Notes: generated by a model not told the origin, from the letters alone. A stretch of DNA of 64,000 nucleotides from Subdoligranulum variabile (GCA_004554775.1 SFKI01000005.1:62001-126000); one strand, 5' to 3'; positions 39,967 to 48,560 are shown, numbered from the stretch's first letter. Numbers and translations are program-made.

Positions 39967-41331
39967 ATGGATCTTGCGGAAAAACTGGAAATTCTGGCCG
40001 ACAGCGCCAAATATGATGTAGCCTGCACGTCCAGCGGTGTGGAGCGCGCCGGAAAGCACGGCAGTCTGGGCAGCTGCGCACAGGCGGGCATCTGCCATGC
40101 TTTTACCCCGGACGGACGCTGCGTTTCGCTGCTGAAAGTCCTGTACTCCAACGCCTGCTCTTACGATTGCAGCTATTGCGTCAACCGCCGCTCCAACGAC
40201 CGCCCGCGGGCGACCTTTACCCCGCAGGAGCTGGCCGAACTGACCATCGGATTTTACCGCCGCAACTACATTGAAGGGCTGTTCCTTTCCAGTGCGGTGT
40301 TGGGCACGCCCGACCGCACGATGGAGCTGATGATCGAAGCACTGCGCATTTTGCGGGAAGAGTTCCACTTCAACGGCTACATCCACGCCAAGACCATCCC
40401 GGGCGCAGACCCACTATTGGTGCAGCGCATTGGACTGCTGGCGGACCGTCTTTCGGTCAACATCGAGCTGCCGAGTGAGGTGAGCCTGAACCAGCTGGCC
40501 CCGGATAAAAAGAAAACGGCGATCCTGCGCCCGATGGGGCAAATCGCTGTGCAGAGCGCCCAAAGCAAAAAAGAACTGGCCGTATATAAAAACGCGCCCG
40601 CCTTTGCCCCGGCTGGGCAGAGCACCCAAATGATCATCGGCGCGACGCCGGAAACCGATCGCCACATCATGGATCTGACCGAAGGGCTTTACAAAAAATA
40701 TGCTCTGAAACGCGTGTTCTACTCGGCTTATCTGCCAGTGGTCGAGGACCGCCGCCTGCCTGCGCTGAACTTTCAGCCGCCGCTGCTGCGGGAACACCGT
40801 CTTTACCAGGCGGATTGGCTGCTGCGGTATTACGGTTTCCACGCCTCGGAGCTGCTGACCGAGGAAGAGCCGAACTTTGACCCTTACCTGGACCCCAAGT
40901 GTACCTGGGCAGTGCGACACCCGGCGTTTTTCCCGGTAGAGGTCAACACTGCCAGCAAGGAAGAACTGCTGCGCGTGCCGGGCATCGGCCCCAAAAGTGC
41001 GCTGCGCATTTTGGCCGCGCGGCGTATGCAAAAGCTGGGCATGCCGGAGCTGAAACGCATCGGCGTTGTGCTGAAACGCGCACAGTATTTCATCACCTGC
41101 AATGGCCACGCCCCGGCCCATGCCACGCGGGCGGAGATCGCGGGGGCACTGCTGGATCCCAAGGCGTTCAGCGTGGGGGTGCGGCAGCTGAGCCTGGACG
41201 AATTTGTGCCCGAGGCGCTTCCGGACGCTGCCCCTGCTGTGCATCGACTGGCGGCGCACGGCGTGGCAGCTCCTGCTGCGGCCCGCATGGTGCGAGAGGA
41301 GGCGTTGTCATGCCTTACCCGGCGCATGTGA
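39967..41331 (+). CDS. Putative DNA modification/repair radical SAM protein (TIGR03916-type)
   Basis: The 454-residue protein has the radical-SAM cluster CSYDCSYC (Cys-x3-Cys-x2-Cys, about residues 64-71), an SPL-like barrel and a C-terminal helix-hairpin-helix domain (VNTASKEELLRVPGIGPKSALRIL) that binds DNA. Proteins of this type occur with a partner of the TIGR03915 type, which is exactly the next gene, overlapping by 22 bases. A role in repair or modification of DNA bases is inferred. Ribosome binding site AGGAG precedes the ATG. Confidence 0.88.
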   Translation: MDLAEKLEILADSAKYDVACTSSGVERAGKHGSLGSCAQAGICHAFTPDGRCVSLLKVLYSNACSYDCSYCVNRRSNDRPRATFTPQELAELTIGFYRRNYIEGLFLSSAVLGTPDRTMELMIEALRILREEFHFNGYIHAKTIPGADPLLVQRIGLLADRLSVNIELPSEVSLNQLAPDKKKTAILRPMGQIAVQSAQSKKELAVYKNAPAFAPAGQSTQMIIGATPETDRHIMDLTEGLYKKYALKRVFYSAYLPVVEDRRLPALNFQPPLLREHRLYQADWLLRYYGFHASELLTEEEPNFDPYLDPKCTWAVRHPAFFPVEVNTASKEELLRVPGIGPKSALRILAARRMQKLGMPELKRIGVVLKRAQYFITCNGHAPAHATRAEIAGALLDPKAFSVGVRQLSLDEFVPEALPDAAPAVHRLAAHGVAAPAAARMVREEALSCLTRRM

Positions 41332-42077
41332 GCGACACCGCTTACTGCTACGACGGCAGCTTTACGGGGTTCCTCTGCTGTGTTTTTGAAAGCTATACCC
41401 GGCGCGAGATCCCCTCGGCTGTGTTGGGCCCGGGCGAGGGGCAGACGACGCTGTTCGGGCTGAAAAGCATCCCCACAGACCCGGCGCACGCCAAGCGTGT
41501 AGCCGATGGCCTGACACGGCTGGGCCCGATGGTGAAAGAGCGCGTAATGATAGGCTTTCTTTCCACCGAGGAAGAAAAGGACCTGATCTTGCTGCGATTC
41601 GTCCGCTGCTGTTTTGACAAAGGTCCGCGTGCTGTGCAGATGCTGGGCGACCCGGACGTTAGCGCGGCGTTTGCGTTGGAGCGCAGCATCCGAAACGAGG
41701 CCTGTCATTTTACCGAACTCCTTCGCTTTGAGGAGCGGGACGGGATGCTTGGTGCCATCATCCACCCGAAAAACAACGTACTGCCGATGCTGCGCGGACA
41801 TTTTTGCAGCCGACTGCCGGATGAGGACTTCCTGATTTTTGACGCGACCCACGGTACGGCACTGCTGCGCCAGCATGGCCGCGTGCAGTATCTGGCGATG
41901 GAGCACTACAACCCCGCCAGCGATGCCGATGAGCTGAACTGGCAGGATCTGTGGAAGCGATTCTTCCACGCGCTGACCATTGAGGAACGCCGCAACGCCA
42001 AGGCACAGATGAACCACGCGCCCAAACGCTTCTGGCAGGACATGACTGAAATGCGCGAGCCTTATGCCGGGCTGTGA
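41310..42077 (+). CDS. TIGR03915-type partner of the radical SAM protein
   Basis: The 255-residue protein begins MPYPAHVSDTAYCYDGSFTGFLCCVFE. Its C-terminal half (DEDFLIFDATHGTALLRQ, MEHYNPASDADELNWQDLW) resembles a uracil-DNA-glycosylase-like fold used by this family. AGAGGAGG lies seven bases before the start, which is inside the end of the previous gene, so translation is coupled. The pair is thought to handle damaged or modified DNA; direct evidence is lacking. Confidence 0.85.
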   Translation: MPYPAHVSDTAYCYDGSFTGFLCCVFESYTRREIPSAVLGPGEGQTTLFGLKSIPTDPAHAKRVADGLTRLGPMVKERVMIGFLSTEEEKDLILLRFVRCCFDKGPRAVQMLGDPDVSAAFALERSIRNEACHFTELLRFEERDGMLGAIIHPKNNVLPMLRGHFCSRLPDEDFLIFDATHGTALLRQHGRVQYLAMEHYNPASDADELNWQDLWKRFFHALTIEERRNAKAQMNHAPKRFWQDMTEMREPYAGL

Positions 42078-42113
42078 ACGGTACCTTTATTATTTATTAA
42101 AAGGAAGCACGCG

Positions 42114-42506
42114 TCATTCGTAATCGTATTCTGGGTTTTCGGCCTGATACTCCCCCAGCCAGCGCAGCAGGCGTTCGGTGTCGGCGTAGGTCATGCGGCC
42201 TGTATCGGCCAGCGCGCGCACCATTTTGCGCAGGTCGCCGCCGTACAGCGTTTGCAGGTGGGCACTGCTGACGGCCCCGCAGTAGGTCAGGCGGCGCACC
42301 AGCGGAGTGTACAGGTTTTTGTTGCCCTGCTTTTCGGTGCGGACGAAGTGCTTCTTCTCCAGCCGAAGCAGAAAGTTTAACAGCGTAGAGTCTGCCCATC
42401 GGCATTCCGGCGGCAGGTTAGCCGCAATCTGCCGCCGTGTGGCGGCCTGCTCGCAGACCCAAAGGGCGACCATGACCTGCTCTTCGCTGCGGGATAGCTG
42501 TTCCAT
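42114..42506 (-). CDS. BlaI/MecI family repressor
   Basis: The 130-residue winged-helix protein starts MEQLSRSEEQVMVALW and contains DSTLLNFLLRLEKKHFV, the BlaI/MecI recognition region (many members have NTVxxxLxRLxxKGxL). In other Firmicutes it pairs with a BlaR sensor-protease; none is adjacent here. AGGAG lies nine bases before the chosen ATG. Three TACA-N2-TGTA-like boxes lie in the gap to serC. Confidence 0.85.
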   Translation of the reverse strand: MEQLSRSEEQVMVALWVCEQAATRRQIAANLPPECRWADSTLLNFLLRLEKKHFVRTEKQGNKNLYTPLVRRLTYCGAVSSAHLQTLYGGDLRKMVRALADTGRMTYADTERLLRWLGEYQAENPEYDYE

Positions 42507-42519
42507 AGCACGCATCTCC

Positions 42520-42642
42520 TACAAATGTAATAATTGTCATGAATATATTTTACAATTGTAGTAGATAAAATTGCAAGATGGAAAAATAGCCAAATTTTCG
42601 GCACGGATTTCCACAAACTAGAAAATATCTTTTACAAACGTA
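42520..42642. promoter_or_regulatory. Three BlaI/MecI-type operator boxes
   Basis: TACAAATGTA (42520-42529), TACAATTGTA (42551-42560) and TACAAACGTA (42633-42642) match the family operator TACA-N2-TGTA; the first two exactly, the third with one change. The first lies at the blaI ribosome binding site and the second close upstream of it. The third is near the TATAGT at 42646-42651. They fit autorepression and perhaps control of the divergent transcript. Confidence 0.65.
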
Positions 42643-42655
42643 GCGTATAGTGTAT

Positions 42656-42712
42656 CTCCGGCAAGAACAATTAGCTGTTTTGCAGAAACAGCCTGCCGGA
42701 ACTGATTGCTTT
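42656..42712 (+). promoter_or_regulatory. Nested hairpin with T-run upstream of serC
   Basis: TCCGGCA and TGCCGGA enclose an inner hairpin GCTGTTT/AAACAGC, and a T-run follows at about 42708-42712. It looks like an intrinsic terminator on a transcript starting near the third BlaI box. Confidence 0.5.
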
Positions 42713-42729
42713 TTCAGTATTTTGCACGC

Positions 42730-42818
42730 TTGCCGGGTGGGCGGCGGCGGCCTATAATAATGCCATACCGCAACGGCGCGGCAGCAATGCAGTCCGCCGT
42801 CGGCGGGCTGCATTTTTA
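42730..42818 (+). promoter_or_regulatory. serC promoter followed by an attenuator-like hairpin
   Basis: TTGCCG (42730-42735), 17 bases and TATAAT (42753-42758) predict a start near 42765. Twenty-two bases on, ATGCAGTCCGCC and GGCGGGCTGCAT form a 12-bp hairpin with loop GTC and five T residues (42787-42817), before the GGAGG of serC. The leader has no T-box core, so the control signal is unknown. Confidence 0.55.
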
Positions 42819-42843
42819 TCGTACTTACTGGAGGAAAAGGAAA

Positions 42844-43941
42844 ATGGCTAGAGTGTATAATTTCAGCGCCGGCCCCTCGATGCTGCCGGAAGCTGTTTTG
42901 AAAACCGCACAGGCGGAACTGCTGGATTACCATGGTTCCGGCATGAGTGTGATGGAAATGAGCCACCGCAGTAAGTGGTTTGATGAGATCATCCAGAACA
43001 CCGAGGCCGCGATGCGCCGGGTGCTGAACATCCCCGATAATTACAAGATCGGCTTTTTCCAAGGCGGCGCGACCCAGCAGTTTGCTATGGTGCCGCTGAA
43101 CTTTATGACCACCGGCACGGCGGACTACCTTGTGACCGGCAACTTCAGCAAAAAAGCAGCCGAGGAAGCGGCCAAGTTCGGCACGGCCCGCATTGCCGCC
43201 AGCAGCAAGGACAAAAACTTCACCTACATCCCGGACGTAAAGGCCATTGACTATGACCCCAACGCCAGCTATATCCATATCTGCCAGAACAACACGATCT
43301 TCGGCACCAAGTACGTGGACGTGCCCCAGGTCGACGGTATCCCGCTGGTGGCGGATATGAGCTCGATGATCTGCTCGGAGCCGGTGGACGTCAGCAAATA
43401 CGGCGTCATCTACTTCGGCGTGCAGAAAAACATCGCCCCCGCCGGTATGGCTGTGGCTATCGTGCGCGAGGACCTGCTGGGCAAGAGCACCAAGGGCCTG
43501 ACGCCCGAGCAGATCCCCACGATGATGAACTACACCACCCTGCTGAAAGCGGACAGCATGTACAACACCCCGCCGTGCTGGTGCATCTACATGACCGGCC
43601 TGGTCATGCAGTACCTGGAAAATGAGATCGGCGGCCTGGAAAACATGCAGAAGATCAACGCTGCCAAGGCCAAGGTGCTGTATGATTACCTCGACGGCCA
43701 GGATTTCTACAGCAACCCCGTCGAAAAGCCCTACCGTAGCATGATGAACGTGACCTTCACCAGCCCCAACGCCGATACGGACAAGGCATTCTGCGCCGCA
43801 GCGACCGAGGCCGGGTTCGTCAACCTGAAGGGCCACCGCCTGGTGGGCGGCATGCGTGCCTCCATCTACAACGCCATGCCGCCGGAGGGTATCGACAAGC
43901 TGGTCGACTTTATGGAAAAGTTCCGCAAAGAAAATGCCTGA
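42844..43941 (+). CDS. serC: Phosphoserine aminotransferase
   Basis: The PLP enzyme (365 residues) turns 3-phosphohydroxypyruvate and glutamate to phosphoserine. It shows FSAGPSMLPEAVL, FFQGGATQQFAMVPLNF, the VADMSSMICSEPVDVSKYG Asp and the Schiff-base lysine in YFGVQKNIAPAGMA. The start with GGAGG upstream is preferred over the in-frame ATGs that lie inside the leader hairpin. serA follows 28 bases later. A phosphoserine phosphatase (serB) is not adjacent. Confidence 0.95.
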   Translation: MARVYNFSAGPSMLPEAVLKTAQAELLDYHGSGMSVMEMSHRSKWFDEIIQNTEAAMRRVLNIPDNYKIGFFQGGATQQFAMVPLNFMTTGTADYLVTGNFSKKAAEEAAKFGTARIAASSKDKNFTYIPDVKAIDYDPNASYIHICQNNTIFGTKYVDVPQVDGIPLVADMSSMICSEPVDVSKYGVIYFGVQKNIAPAGMAVAIVREDLLGKSTKGLTPEQIPTMMNYTTLLKADSMYNTPPCWCIYMTGLVMQYLENEIGGLENMQKINAAKAKVLYDYLDGQDFYSNPVEKPYRSMMNVTFTSPNADTDKAFCAAATEAGFVNLKGHRLVGGMRASIYNAMPPEGIDKLVDFMEKFRKENA

Positions 43942-43969
43942 TTGCTGAAAAAAAGAGGGGTTCCTGTTT

Positions 43970-45130
43970 ATGTATACCATTAAAACGCTGAACGCGATCT
44001 CGCCGGTGGGCCTGGCCAAGCTGCCCGCCAACCAGTTTGAGGTCGATAACGAGAACGCTGCTCCCCAGGGCATCTTGGTACGCAGCGCTGATATGCACGA
44101 TATGCCGCTGCCGGACAGCCTGCTGGCGATTGCCCGCGCCGGTGCCGGTACCAACAATATCCCCATTGAGGAATGCACCAACGCCGGTATCGTGGTGTTC
44201 AACACCCCCGGTGCCAACGCCAACGCCGTGGCCGAGCTGGTTGTCGGCGCGCTGGTGGCAGGCAGCCGCAACATGGTCGATGCCGTCCAGTGGGCCCAGG
44301 GCCTGAAAGGCAGCGAGACCATCGCCAAGGACGTGGAAAAGGGCAAAAAGCAGTTTATCGGCCCTGAGCTGCGCGGCAAAACACTGGGCGTTATCGGGCT
44401 GGGTGCCATTGGTGCCCGCGTGGCTAACGCCGCCGTGGCACTGGGCATGGAAGTGTTGGGCTATGACCCTTACATCTCCATCGACGCCGCATGGAGCCTG
44501 TCACGCAGCGTACAGCACTGCGTGACGCTGGGCGATATGCTGCCCCGCTGCGACTACCTGACCATCCATGTCCCCTACCTGCCTACGACCCGCCACACCA
44601 TCAACGCGCAGACGCTTTCGATGTGCAAGGACGGCGTGCGCGTGCTGAACTTTGCCCGCGGTGAGCTGGTGGACACCGAAGCGCTGTTGGATGCCCTTAA
44701 CTCCGGCAAGGTGGCGCAGTATTTCTGCGACTTCCCGGCTGAAGAGCTCCTGGGCGTTAAGGGCGTGTACTGCACGCCGCACCTGGGCGCCAGCACGCCC
44801 GAGAGCGAGACCAACTGCGCCGTGATGGCCGCCGCAGAACTGAGCGACTACCTGAAAAACGGCAACATCACCCACAGCGTCAACCTGCCGGACGTCAGCC
44901 AGCCCCGCGTCGGCGGTAAGCGCATCTGCATCATCCACAAAAACACCCCGGGTGCAATCTCGGCCATCACAGGCATCCTGACCGCCGCATGCCTGAACAT
45001 TGAGAACATGGTGAACAAGAGCAAGAAGGATGTTGCCTACACCCTGCTGGATGTGACCGGCGACGTCACCCCCGACCTGACCAGCAAGCTGGCCGGTATC
45101 GAGGCCGCCATCCGCGTGCGCATCCTGTAA
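43970..45130 (+). CDS. serA: D-3-phosphoglycerate dehydrogenase
   Basis: The 386-residue enzyme oxidises 3-phosphoglycerate with NAD, the first step of serine synthesis. Features are the NAD site VIGLGAIGARVANAA, the catalytic Arg in LNFARGELVDTEALL, the Glu in FPAEELLGV (approximate) and the catalytic His in CTPHLGASTPESE. The last 70 residues form an ACT regulatory domain (GAISAITGILTAACLNIENM). It follows serC in one operon and has a terminator at its end. Confidence 0.95.
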   Translation: MYTIKTLNAISPVGLAKLPANQFEVDNENAAPQGILVRSADMHDMPLPDSLLAIARAGAGTNNIPIEECTNAGIVVFNTPGANANAVAELVVGALVAGSRNMVDAVQWAQGLKGSETIAKDVEKGKKQFIGPELRGKTLGVIGLGAIGARVANAAVALGMEVLGYDPYISIDAAWSLSRSVQHCVTLGDMLPRCDYLTIHVPYLPTTRHTINAQTLSMCKDGVRVLNFARGELVDTEALLDALNSGKVAQYFCDFPAEELLGVKGVYCTPHLGASTPESETNCAVMAAAELSDYLKNGNITHSVNLPDVSQPRVGGKRICIIHKNTPGAISAITGILTAACLNIENMVNKSKKDVAYTLLDVTGDVTPDLTSKLAGIEAAIRVRIL

Positions 45131-45144
45131 CTGCCTGCAATTCT

Positions 45145-45211
45145 GCCCCCACCGCATCCTAAACGGCGGGGGCTTTTGCATGTACGGCTCCCCTGCCACG
45201 GGGAGCCTTTT
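45145..45211 (+). terminator. Two successive hairpin terminators after serA
   Basis: GCCCCC-A-CCG pairs with CGG-C-GGGGGC followed by TTTT (45145-45177). A second hairpin GGCTCCCC/GGGGAGCC with TTTT follows (45186-45211). Confidence 0.8.
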
Positions 45212-45214
45212 GCG

Positions 45215-45388
45215 TTACCAGCGGGCGTGCTGGACGGCTTTGTCCAGGTCGGCCAGGGTCTTTTCGGCCCCTTTGGCCAGTTTGTGGACGGTTTTGCGCA
45301 TGGCGCGCTGATCCTGGGTGGCAAGGCAGACGGCGGCAGCGCCTACCGCCATGCCGACGGCGGTGCCGGCCATTGTCGAAAACTGCAT
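45215..45388 (-). CDS. Small YtxH-like protein (57 aa)
   Basis: The product starts MQFSTMAGTAVGMAVGAAAV, a glycine/alanine-rich hydrophobic stretch of about 20 residues, then a basic helix (RKTVHKLAKGAEKTLADLD). This matches small YtxH-type membrane proteins of Firmicutes. AAAGGAGG lies eight bases before the chosen ATG, while the longer frame has none. The function is unknown. Confidence 0.65.
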   Translation of the reverse strand: MQFSTMAGTAVGMAVGAAAVCLATQDQRAMRKTVHKLAKGAEKTLADLDKAVQHARW

Positions 45389-45577
45389 GGTGAAGCCTCC
45401 TTTTTGGTTTCTCGGGGTTAGGATGCCCCGTGAGGGCGCGGTTATACGGCGAAATGGGGCGGAAAAATCAGTCAAAAAAGCAGGTTCGCCCAATTCGGAC
45501 TTTTTTTATGCGGCGGTTTATGGTAGAATAGCAGTGTTGAAAAAGGAACAAACACGAACGAGCAAAGGAATCTGACC

Positions 45578-46408
45578 ATGTCCAGTGCACCCAAAACTGT
45601 ATTAGCCATCCATGACCTGCCGGGCTTTGGCCGGGCGGCGCTTTCGGTCATCGTGCCGGTGCTGTCCTGCCTGGGCGTGCAGGCGGTGGCACTGCCCACG
45701 GCTGTGCTGTCCACCCATACGGGCGGGCTTGGCACCCCGGCAAAGCTCTCGAACCCCGGGTATGGCCCGGCAGCGCTGGCGCATTACCAACGGCTGGGAC
45801 TGAAATTCGACTGCATCTACTCGGGCTATTTGGCGGATTCCAGCCAGTCCAAGCTGGTGGAGCAGGCGTTTGAGCTGTGGCCCCATGCCTTAAAGGTGGT
45901 GGACCCAGTGTTGGGCGATGGCGGGCGGCTGTACAAGGGCCTGGGGGCCGATATGGTGCCCGCGATGTACAGCCTGTGCAGCAAGGCGGATCTGATCGTG
46001 CCCAACGTGACTGAAGCCGCACTTTTGCTGGGCGACCCGCTGCCCGGCGTGGGCAGCAGTGAACAGGCGGCGGAGCAGGCTGCGCGGCTGACCCGCATTG
46101 CGCCGCAGGTCGTTGTTACCGGTGTGACGGGCATTTCCGGCGGGCGGTGCATCGGCTGTGTGGGCGCAGCCCGCGGCGGGCAGGGATACGCGGTCAAAAC
46201 GCCGCTGATCCCCCGCATGTACCACGGCACCGGAGATATTTTCGGCGCGGTGCTGGTGGGGCGCATCTTGCAGGGCAATGTGCCGCAGGCTGCCGTGCAG
46301 GCGGCTGCCGCCTTTGTGAGCGAGTGTATCCGCCAGACGCCCGAGGGAACCGACGAACGCCTGGGCGTGTGGCTGGAGGCTGCCCTGCCCAAGCTGATGC
46401 AGCAATAA
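45578..46408 (+). CDS. Pyridoxamine kinase (PdxK/PdxY-like)
   Basis: The 276-residue ribokinase-fold enzyme starts VLAIHDLPGFGRAALSVIVP and has SGYLADSSQ, VDPVLGDGGRLY and the anion-hole/catalytic motif MYHGTGDIFGAVLVG. It phosphorylates a B6 vitamer for PLP recycling, which fits the many PLP enzymes nearby. It opens a run of three same-strand genes with gaps of 29 and -4 bases. Confidence 0.88.
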   Translation: MSSAPKTVLAIHDLPGFGRAALSVIVPVLSCLGVQAVALPTAVLSTHTGGLGTPAKLSNPGYGPAALAHYQRLGLKFDCIYSGYLADSSQSKLVEQAFELWPHALKVVDPVLGDGGRLYKGLGADMVPAMYSLCSKADLIVPNVTEAALLLGDPLPGVGSSEQAAEQAARLTRIAPQVVVTGVTGISGGRCIGCVGAARGGQGYAVKTPLIPRMYHGTGDIFGAVLVGRILQGNVPQAAVQAAAAFVSECIRQTPEGTDERLGVWLEAALPKLMQQ

Positions 46409-46437
46409 AAACAACGCAAGGATGTTGAGAAATACAT

Positions 46438-46947
46438 ATGCCGACTTTGAATATTGTACTGGTTGAACCGCAGATCCCCCAAAACTCCGGCAATGTCGCG
46501 CGCACCTGCGCGGTGACGGGGGCACGGCTGCACCTGGTGGGGCCGATGGGCTTTACCGTGGACGACAAAAAATTAAAGCGCGCCGGGCTTGACTATTGGC
46601 ACCACCTTGATATAACATATTATAAAGATCTCGATGACTTTTTTACCAAGAACCGGGGGCCGTTTTTCTACTTTACCTCCAAGGGACCGCGCCGCCATGT
46701 GGACGTGCAGTACCCGGACGGCGCGTACCTGGTATTTGGCCGCGAGGACGCGGGCCTGCCGGAAGAACTGCTGGCTGCCCATGAGGAGGACTGCGTGCGT
46801 ATGCCGATGCGCCGCGGCGAGCGATGCCTGAACCTTTCCAACGCTGTTGCGGTAGGAGCCTACGAGGCTTTGCGGCAATGGGATTTTGCCGACCTGGAGA
46901 CCCGCGGGCAGCTGACCCGTTATGAATGGAGTGAGGAAGTAAAATGA
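46438..46947 (+). CDS. trmL: tRNA (cytidine(34)-2'-O)-methyltransferase
   Basis: The 169-residue SPOUT methyltransferase has LNIVLVEPQIPQNSGNVARTC, HLVGPMGF, YLVFGREDAGLPEELL and the knot motif LNLSNAVAVGAYEALRQ. It methylates the wobble base of tRNA-Leu isoacceptors with S-adenosylmethionine. Length and motifs are standard. Its end overlaps the next gene's start by four bases. Confidence 0.94.
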   Translation: MPTLNIVLVEPQIPQNSGNVARTCAVTGARLHLVGPMGFTVDDKKLKRAGLDYWHHLDITYYKDLDDFFTKNRGPFFYFTSKGPRRHVDVQYPDGAYLVFGREDAGLPEELLAAHEEDCVRMPMRRGERCLNLSNAVAVGAYEALRQWDFADLETRGQLTRYEWSEEVK

Positions 46948-47846
46948 GCAAGATCGGTTTTTTGACGGATTCCTGTTCCGATATCCCGCAGGAGCTTGCG
47001 GATAAATACGGCATTGAGGTGGTGGGCTTCCCCATCAACCTGGATGGTACGGAATATCTGGAGCGCAAGGATTTTACCAACGACCAGTTTTACCAGATGA
47101 TGCGCGATGCCCAGGGCGTGCCGACCACGGCGGCCATTACCCAGCTGCAATGGTGCGAGATCTACGCGCGCTATGTGGATGAGGGCTACACCGACCTTGT
47201 GCACCTGAGCATCAACTCGGCAGGGTCCAGCACCTATAATAACGCCATCAAGGCTACTGAAATGCTGGAAGAGGAGCGCCCCGGTCACAAAATGAAGATC
47301 CAGATCGTGGACAGCCACAGCTACTCGATGCCTTATGGCTGGTATTTCTGCGAGTGCGCCCGCAAGGTGCGCAACGGCGGCGAGCTTGCCACCTGCGTGG
47401 ATGAGCTGAAGCGTAAGCTGGACTGCGTGGAGATCTGCCTGGCCGCCTACAGCCTGAAGCAGATGAAAAAATCCGGCCGCGTCAGCGCTGCTGCTGCCGT
47501 TGTGGGTGATTTGCTTGGCATCCGCCCCATCATCAGCTTGAACGCCGGTGTGTCCAAGGTCGAAGCCAAAGTGCGCGGCGATGCCGCCGTGCCCGCTGCG
47601 ATGATCAAGTGGGTGGAAAGCCGCGTTGACTCGATGAAGGACACCCCCTACATGGTGGCCTACACGTCCAGTACTGCCAAGCGGGACGAGCTGGTAAAGC
47701 TGTGCAAAAAGGCATTTGGGCATGCACCGCTGATCGTATTCCAGCTGGGCGGCGTGGTCAGCGCCAACACCGGGCCGGACGGTATTGCCATTGTATACGA
47801 GGGCAAGCCCCGCAATCTGGAGGCTTATACCCCGCAGCTGCCGTAA
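46944..47846 (+). CDS. DegV family fatty-acid-binding protein, second copy
   Basis: The 300-residue protein starts KIGFLTDSCSDIP and has VPTTAAITQLQ and SINSAGSSTYNN, the fatty-acid pocket residues of FakB proteins. It differs clearly from the paralogue at 2167-3012, so the two probably prefer different fatty acids. The ATG overlaps the trmL stop (ATGA). A terminator containing the queT promoter follows. Confidence 0.88.
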   Translation: MSKIGFLTDSCSDIPQELADKYGIEVVGFPINLDGTEYLERKDFTNDQFYQMMRDAQGVPTTAAITQLQWCEIYARYVDEGYTDLVHLSINSAGSSTYNNAIKATEMLEEERPGHKMKIQIVDSHSYSMPYGWYFCECARKVRNGGELATCVDELKRKLDCVEICLAAYSLKQMKKSGRVSAAAAVVGDLLGIRPIISLNAGVSKVEAKVRGDAAVPAAMIKWVESRVDSMKDTPYMVAYTSSTAKRDELVKLCKKAFGHAPLIVFQLGGVVSANTGPDGIAIVYEGKPRNLEAYTPQLP

Positions 47847-47870
47847 CGCACTTTAAAAAACGAGATTTTT

Positions 47871-47910
47871 GCCGCAGACTCTTGCAAGGGGCTGCGGCTT
47901 TTGTTATAAT
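47871..47910 (+). promoter_or_regulatory. Terminator after degV with the queT promoter nested in it
   Basis: GCCGCAG and CTGCGGC form a stem followed by TTTTGTT. The loop holds TTGCAA (47882-47887), and 17 bases later TATAAT (47905-47910) overlaps the end of the T-run. One element thus ends degV and starts queT. Confidence 0.65.
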
Positions 47911-47921
47911 AAGCTTTTGTT

Positions 47922-48017
47922 GAGCAACTTAGGATTTTAGGCTCCGCCGCAGTCTTTGCGGCGCAAACCGATGGCAGGCTGGCGGTCTGCCGTACGGTCA
48001 AAATCTATCCGCCGGAG
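47922..48017 (+). promoter_or_regulatory. preQ1-III riboswitch
   Basis: The leader starts GAGCAACTTAGGATTTTAGG, continues with a variable hairpin (GCCGCA/TGCGGC) and the CAAACC block, then GGCTGGCGGTC, CGGTCAAAAT and ends ATCCGCCGGAG. These blocks match the preQ1-III class described from Faecalibacterium, which governs queT. The end GGAG is also the Shine-Dalgarno of queT, and CCGCC can pair with the upstream GGCGG, so ligand binding should block translation. Confidence 0.9.
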
Positions 48018-48023
48018 TATTGT

Positions 48024-48548
48024 ATGAATCAGAAATCCATGTCCGTCAAGCGCCTGGTGCGCTGTGCTGTCATTGCAGCAATCTACGTTGTGTTGTGCCT
48101 GGTGCTGCAGCCGTTCTCCTACGGCGCGGTGCAGGTGCGCGTGGCCGAGGCGTTCTGCCTGCTGCCCATCTTTGGCACCGAGTATATCATCGGTGTTACC
48201 CTGGGCTGTTTCCTGGCCAACCTGCTGGGCTCGACCGTGATCGACGTCATCTTTGGCACGCTGGCAACACTGCTGGCCTGCCTGGTCACTTACAAGCTGC
48301 GCAATGTGCGCGTCAAAGGTCTGGCTATCCCGGCGTCCTTACCGCCTGTTATTTCCAATATGTTCATCGTCGGTGCGTTTGAGATCACCTTCTTTTTCTC
48401 TGACACTGCCCCGACGATGGCGCTGGCCTGCTTCAACGCCGTGGCGGTCGCTGTCGGCGAGCTCATCAGCTGCACGATTTTGGGCGTGGCCCTGGTCAAG
48501 CTGATCGAAACCAACGCCAGCTTGAAAAAGATCTTTACAGAAGAATAA
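48024..48548 (+). CDS. queT: QueT family queuosine-precursor transporter (ECF S component)
   Basis: The 174-residue membrane protein has about five to six helices and QueT landmarks VQVRVAEAFCLLPIFG and TLGCFLANLLGS. It is the substrate-binding part of an energy-coupling-factor transporter for a queuosine precursor such as preQ1. The preQ1-III leader directly upstream supports this. GGAG lies six bases before the start. Confidence 0.93.
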   Translation: MNQKSMSVKRLVRCAVIAAIYVVLCLVLQPFSYGAVQVRVAEAFCLLPIFGTEYIIGVTLGCFLANLLGSTVIDVIFGTLATLLACLVTYKLRNVRVKGLAIPASLPPVISNMFIVGAFEITFFFSDTAPTMALACFNAVAVAVGELISCTILGVALVKLIETNASLKKIFTEE

Positions 48549-48560
48549 GAGGTAACCTCT

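Noticed and set aside
42656..42843. Serine T-box before serC
   Set aside because: Only hairpins with T-runs are found; there is no antiterminator core with a TGGN bulge.
42706..42843. N-terminal extension of SerC using upstream in-frame ATGs
   Set aside because: These codons run through the promoter -10 and the attenuator hairpin and lack an SD, while GGAGG sits in front of the ATG at 42844.
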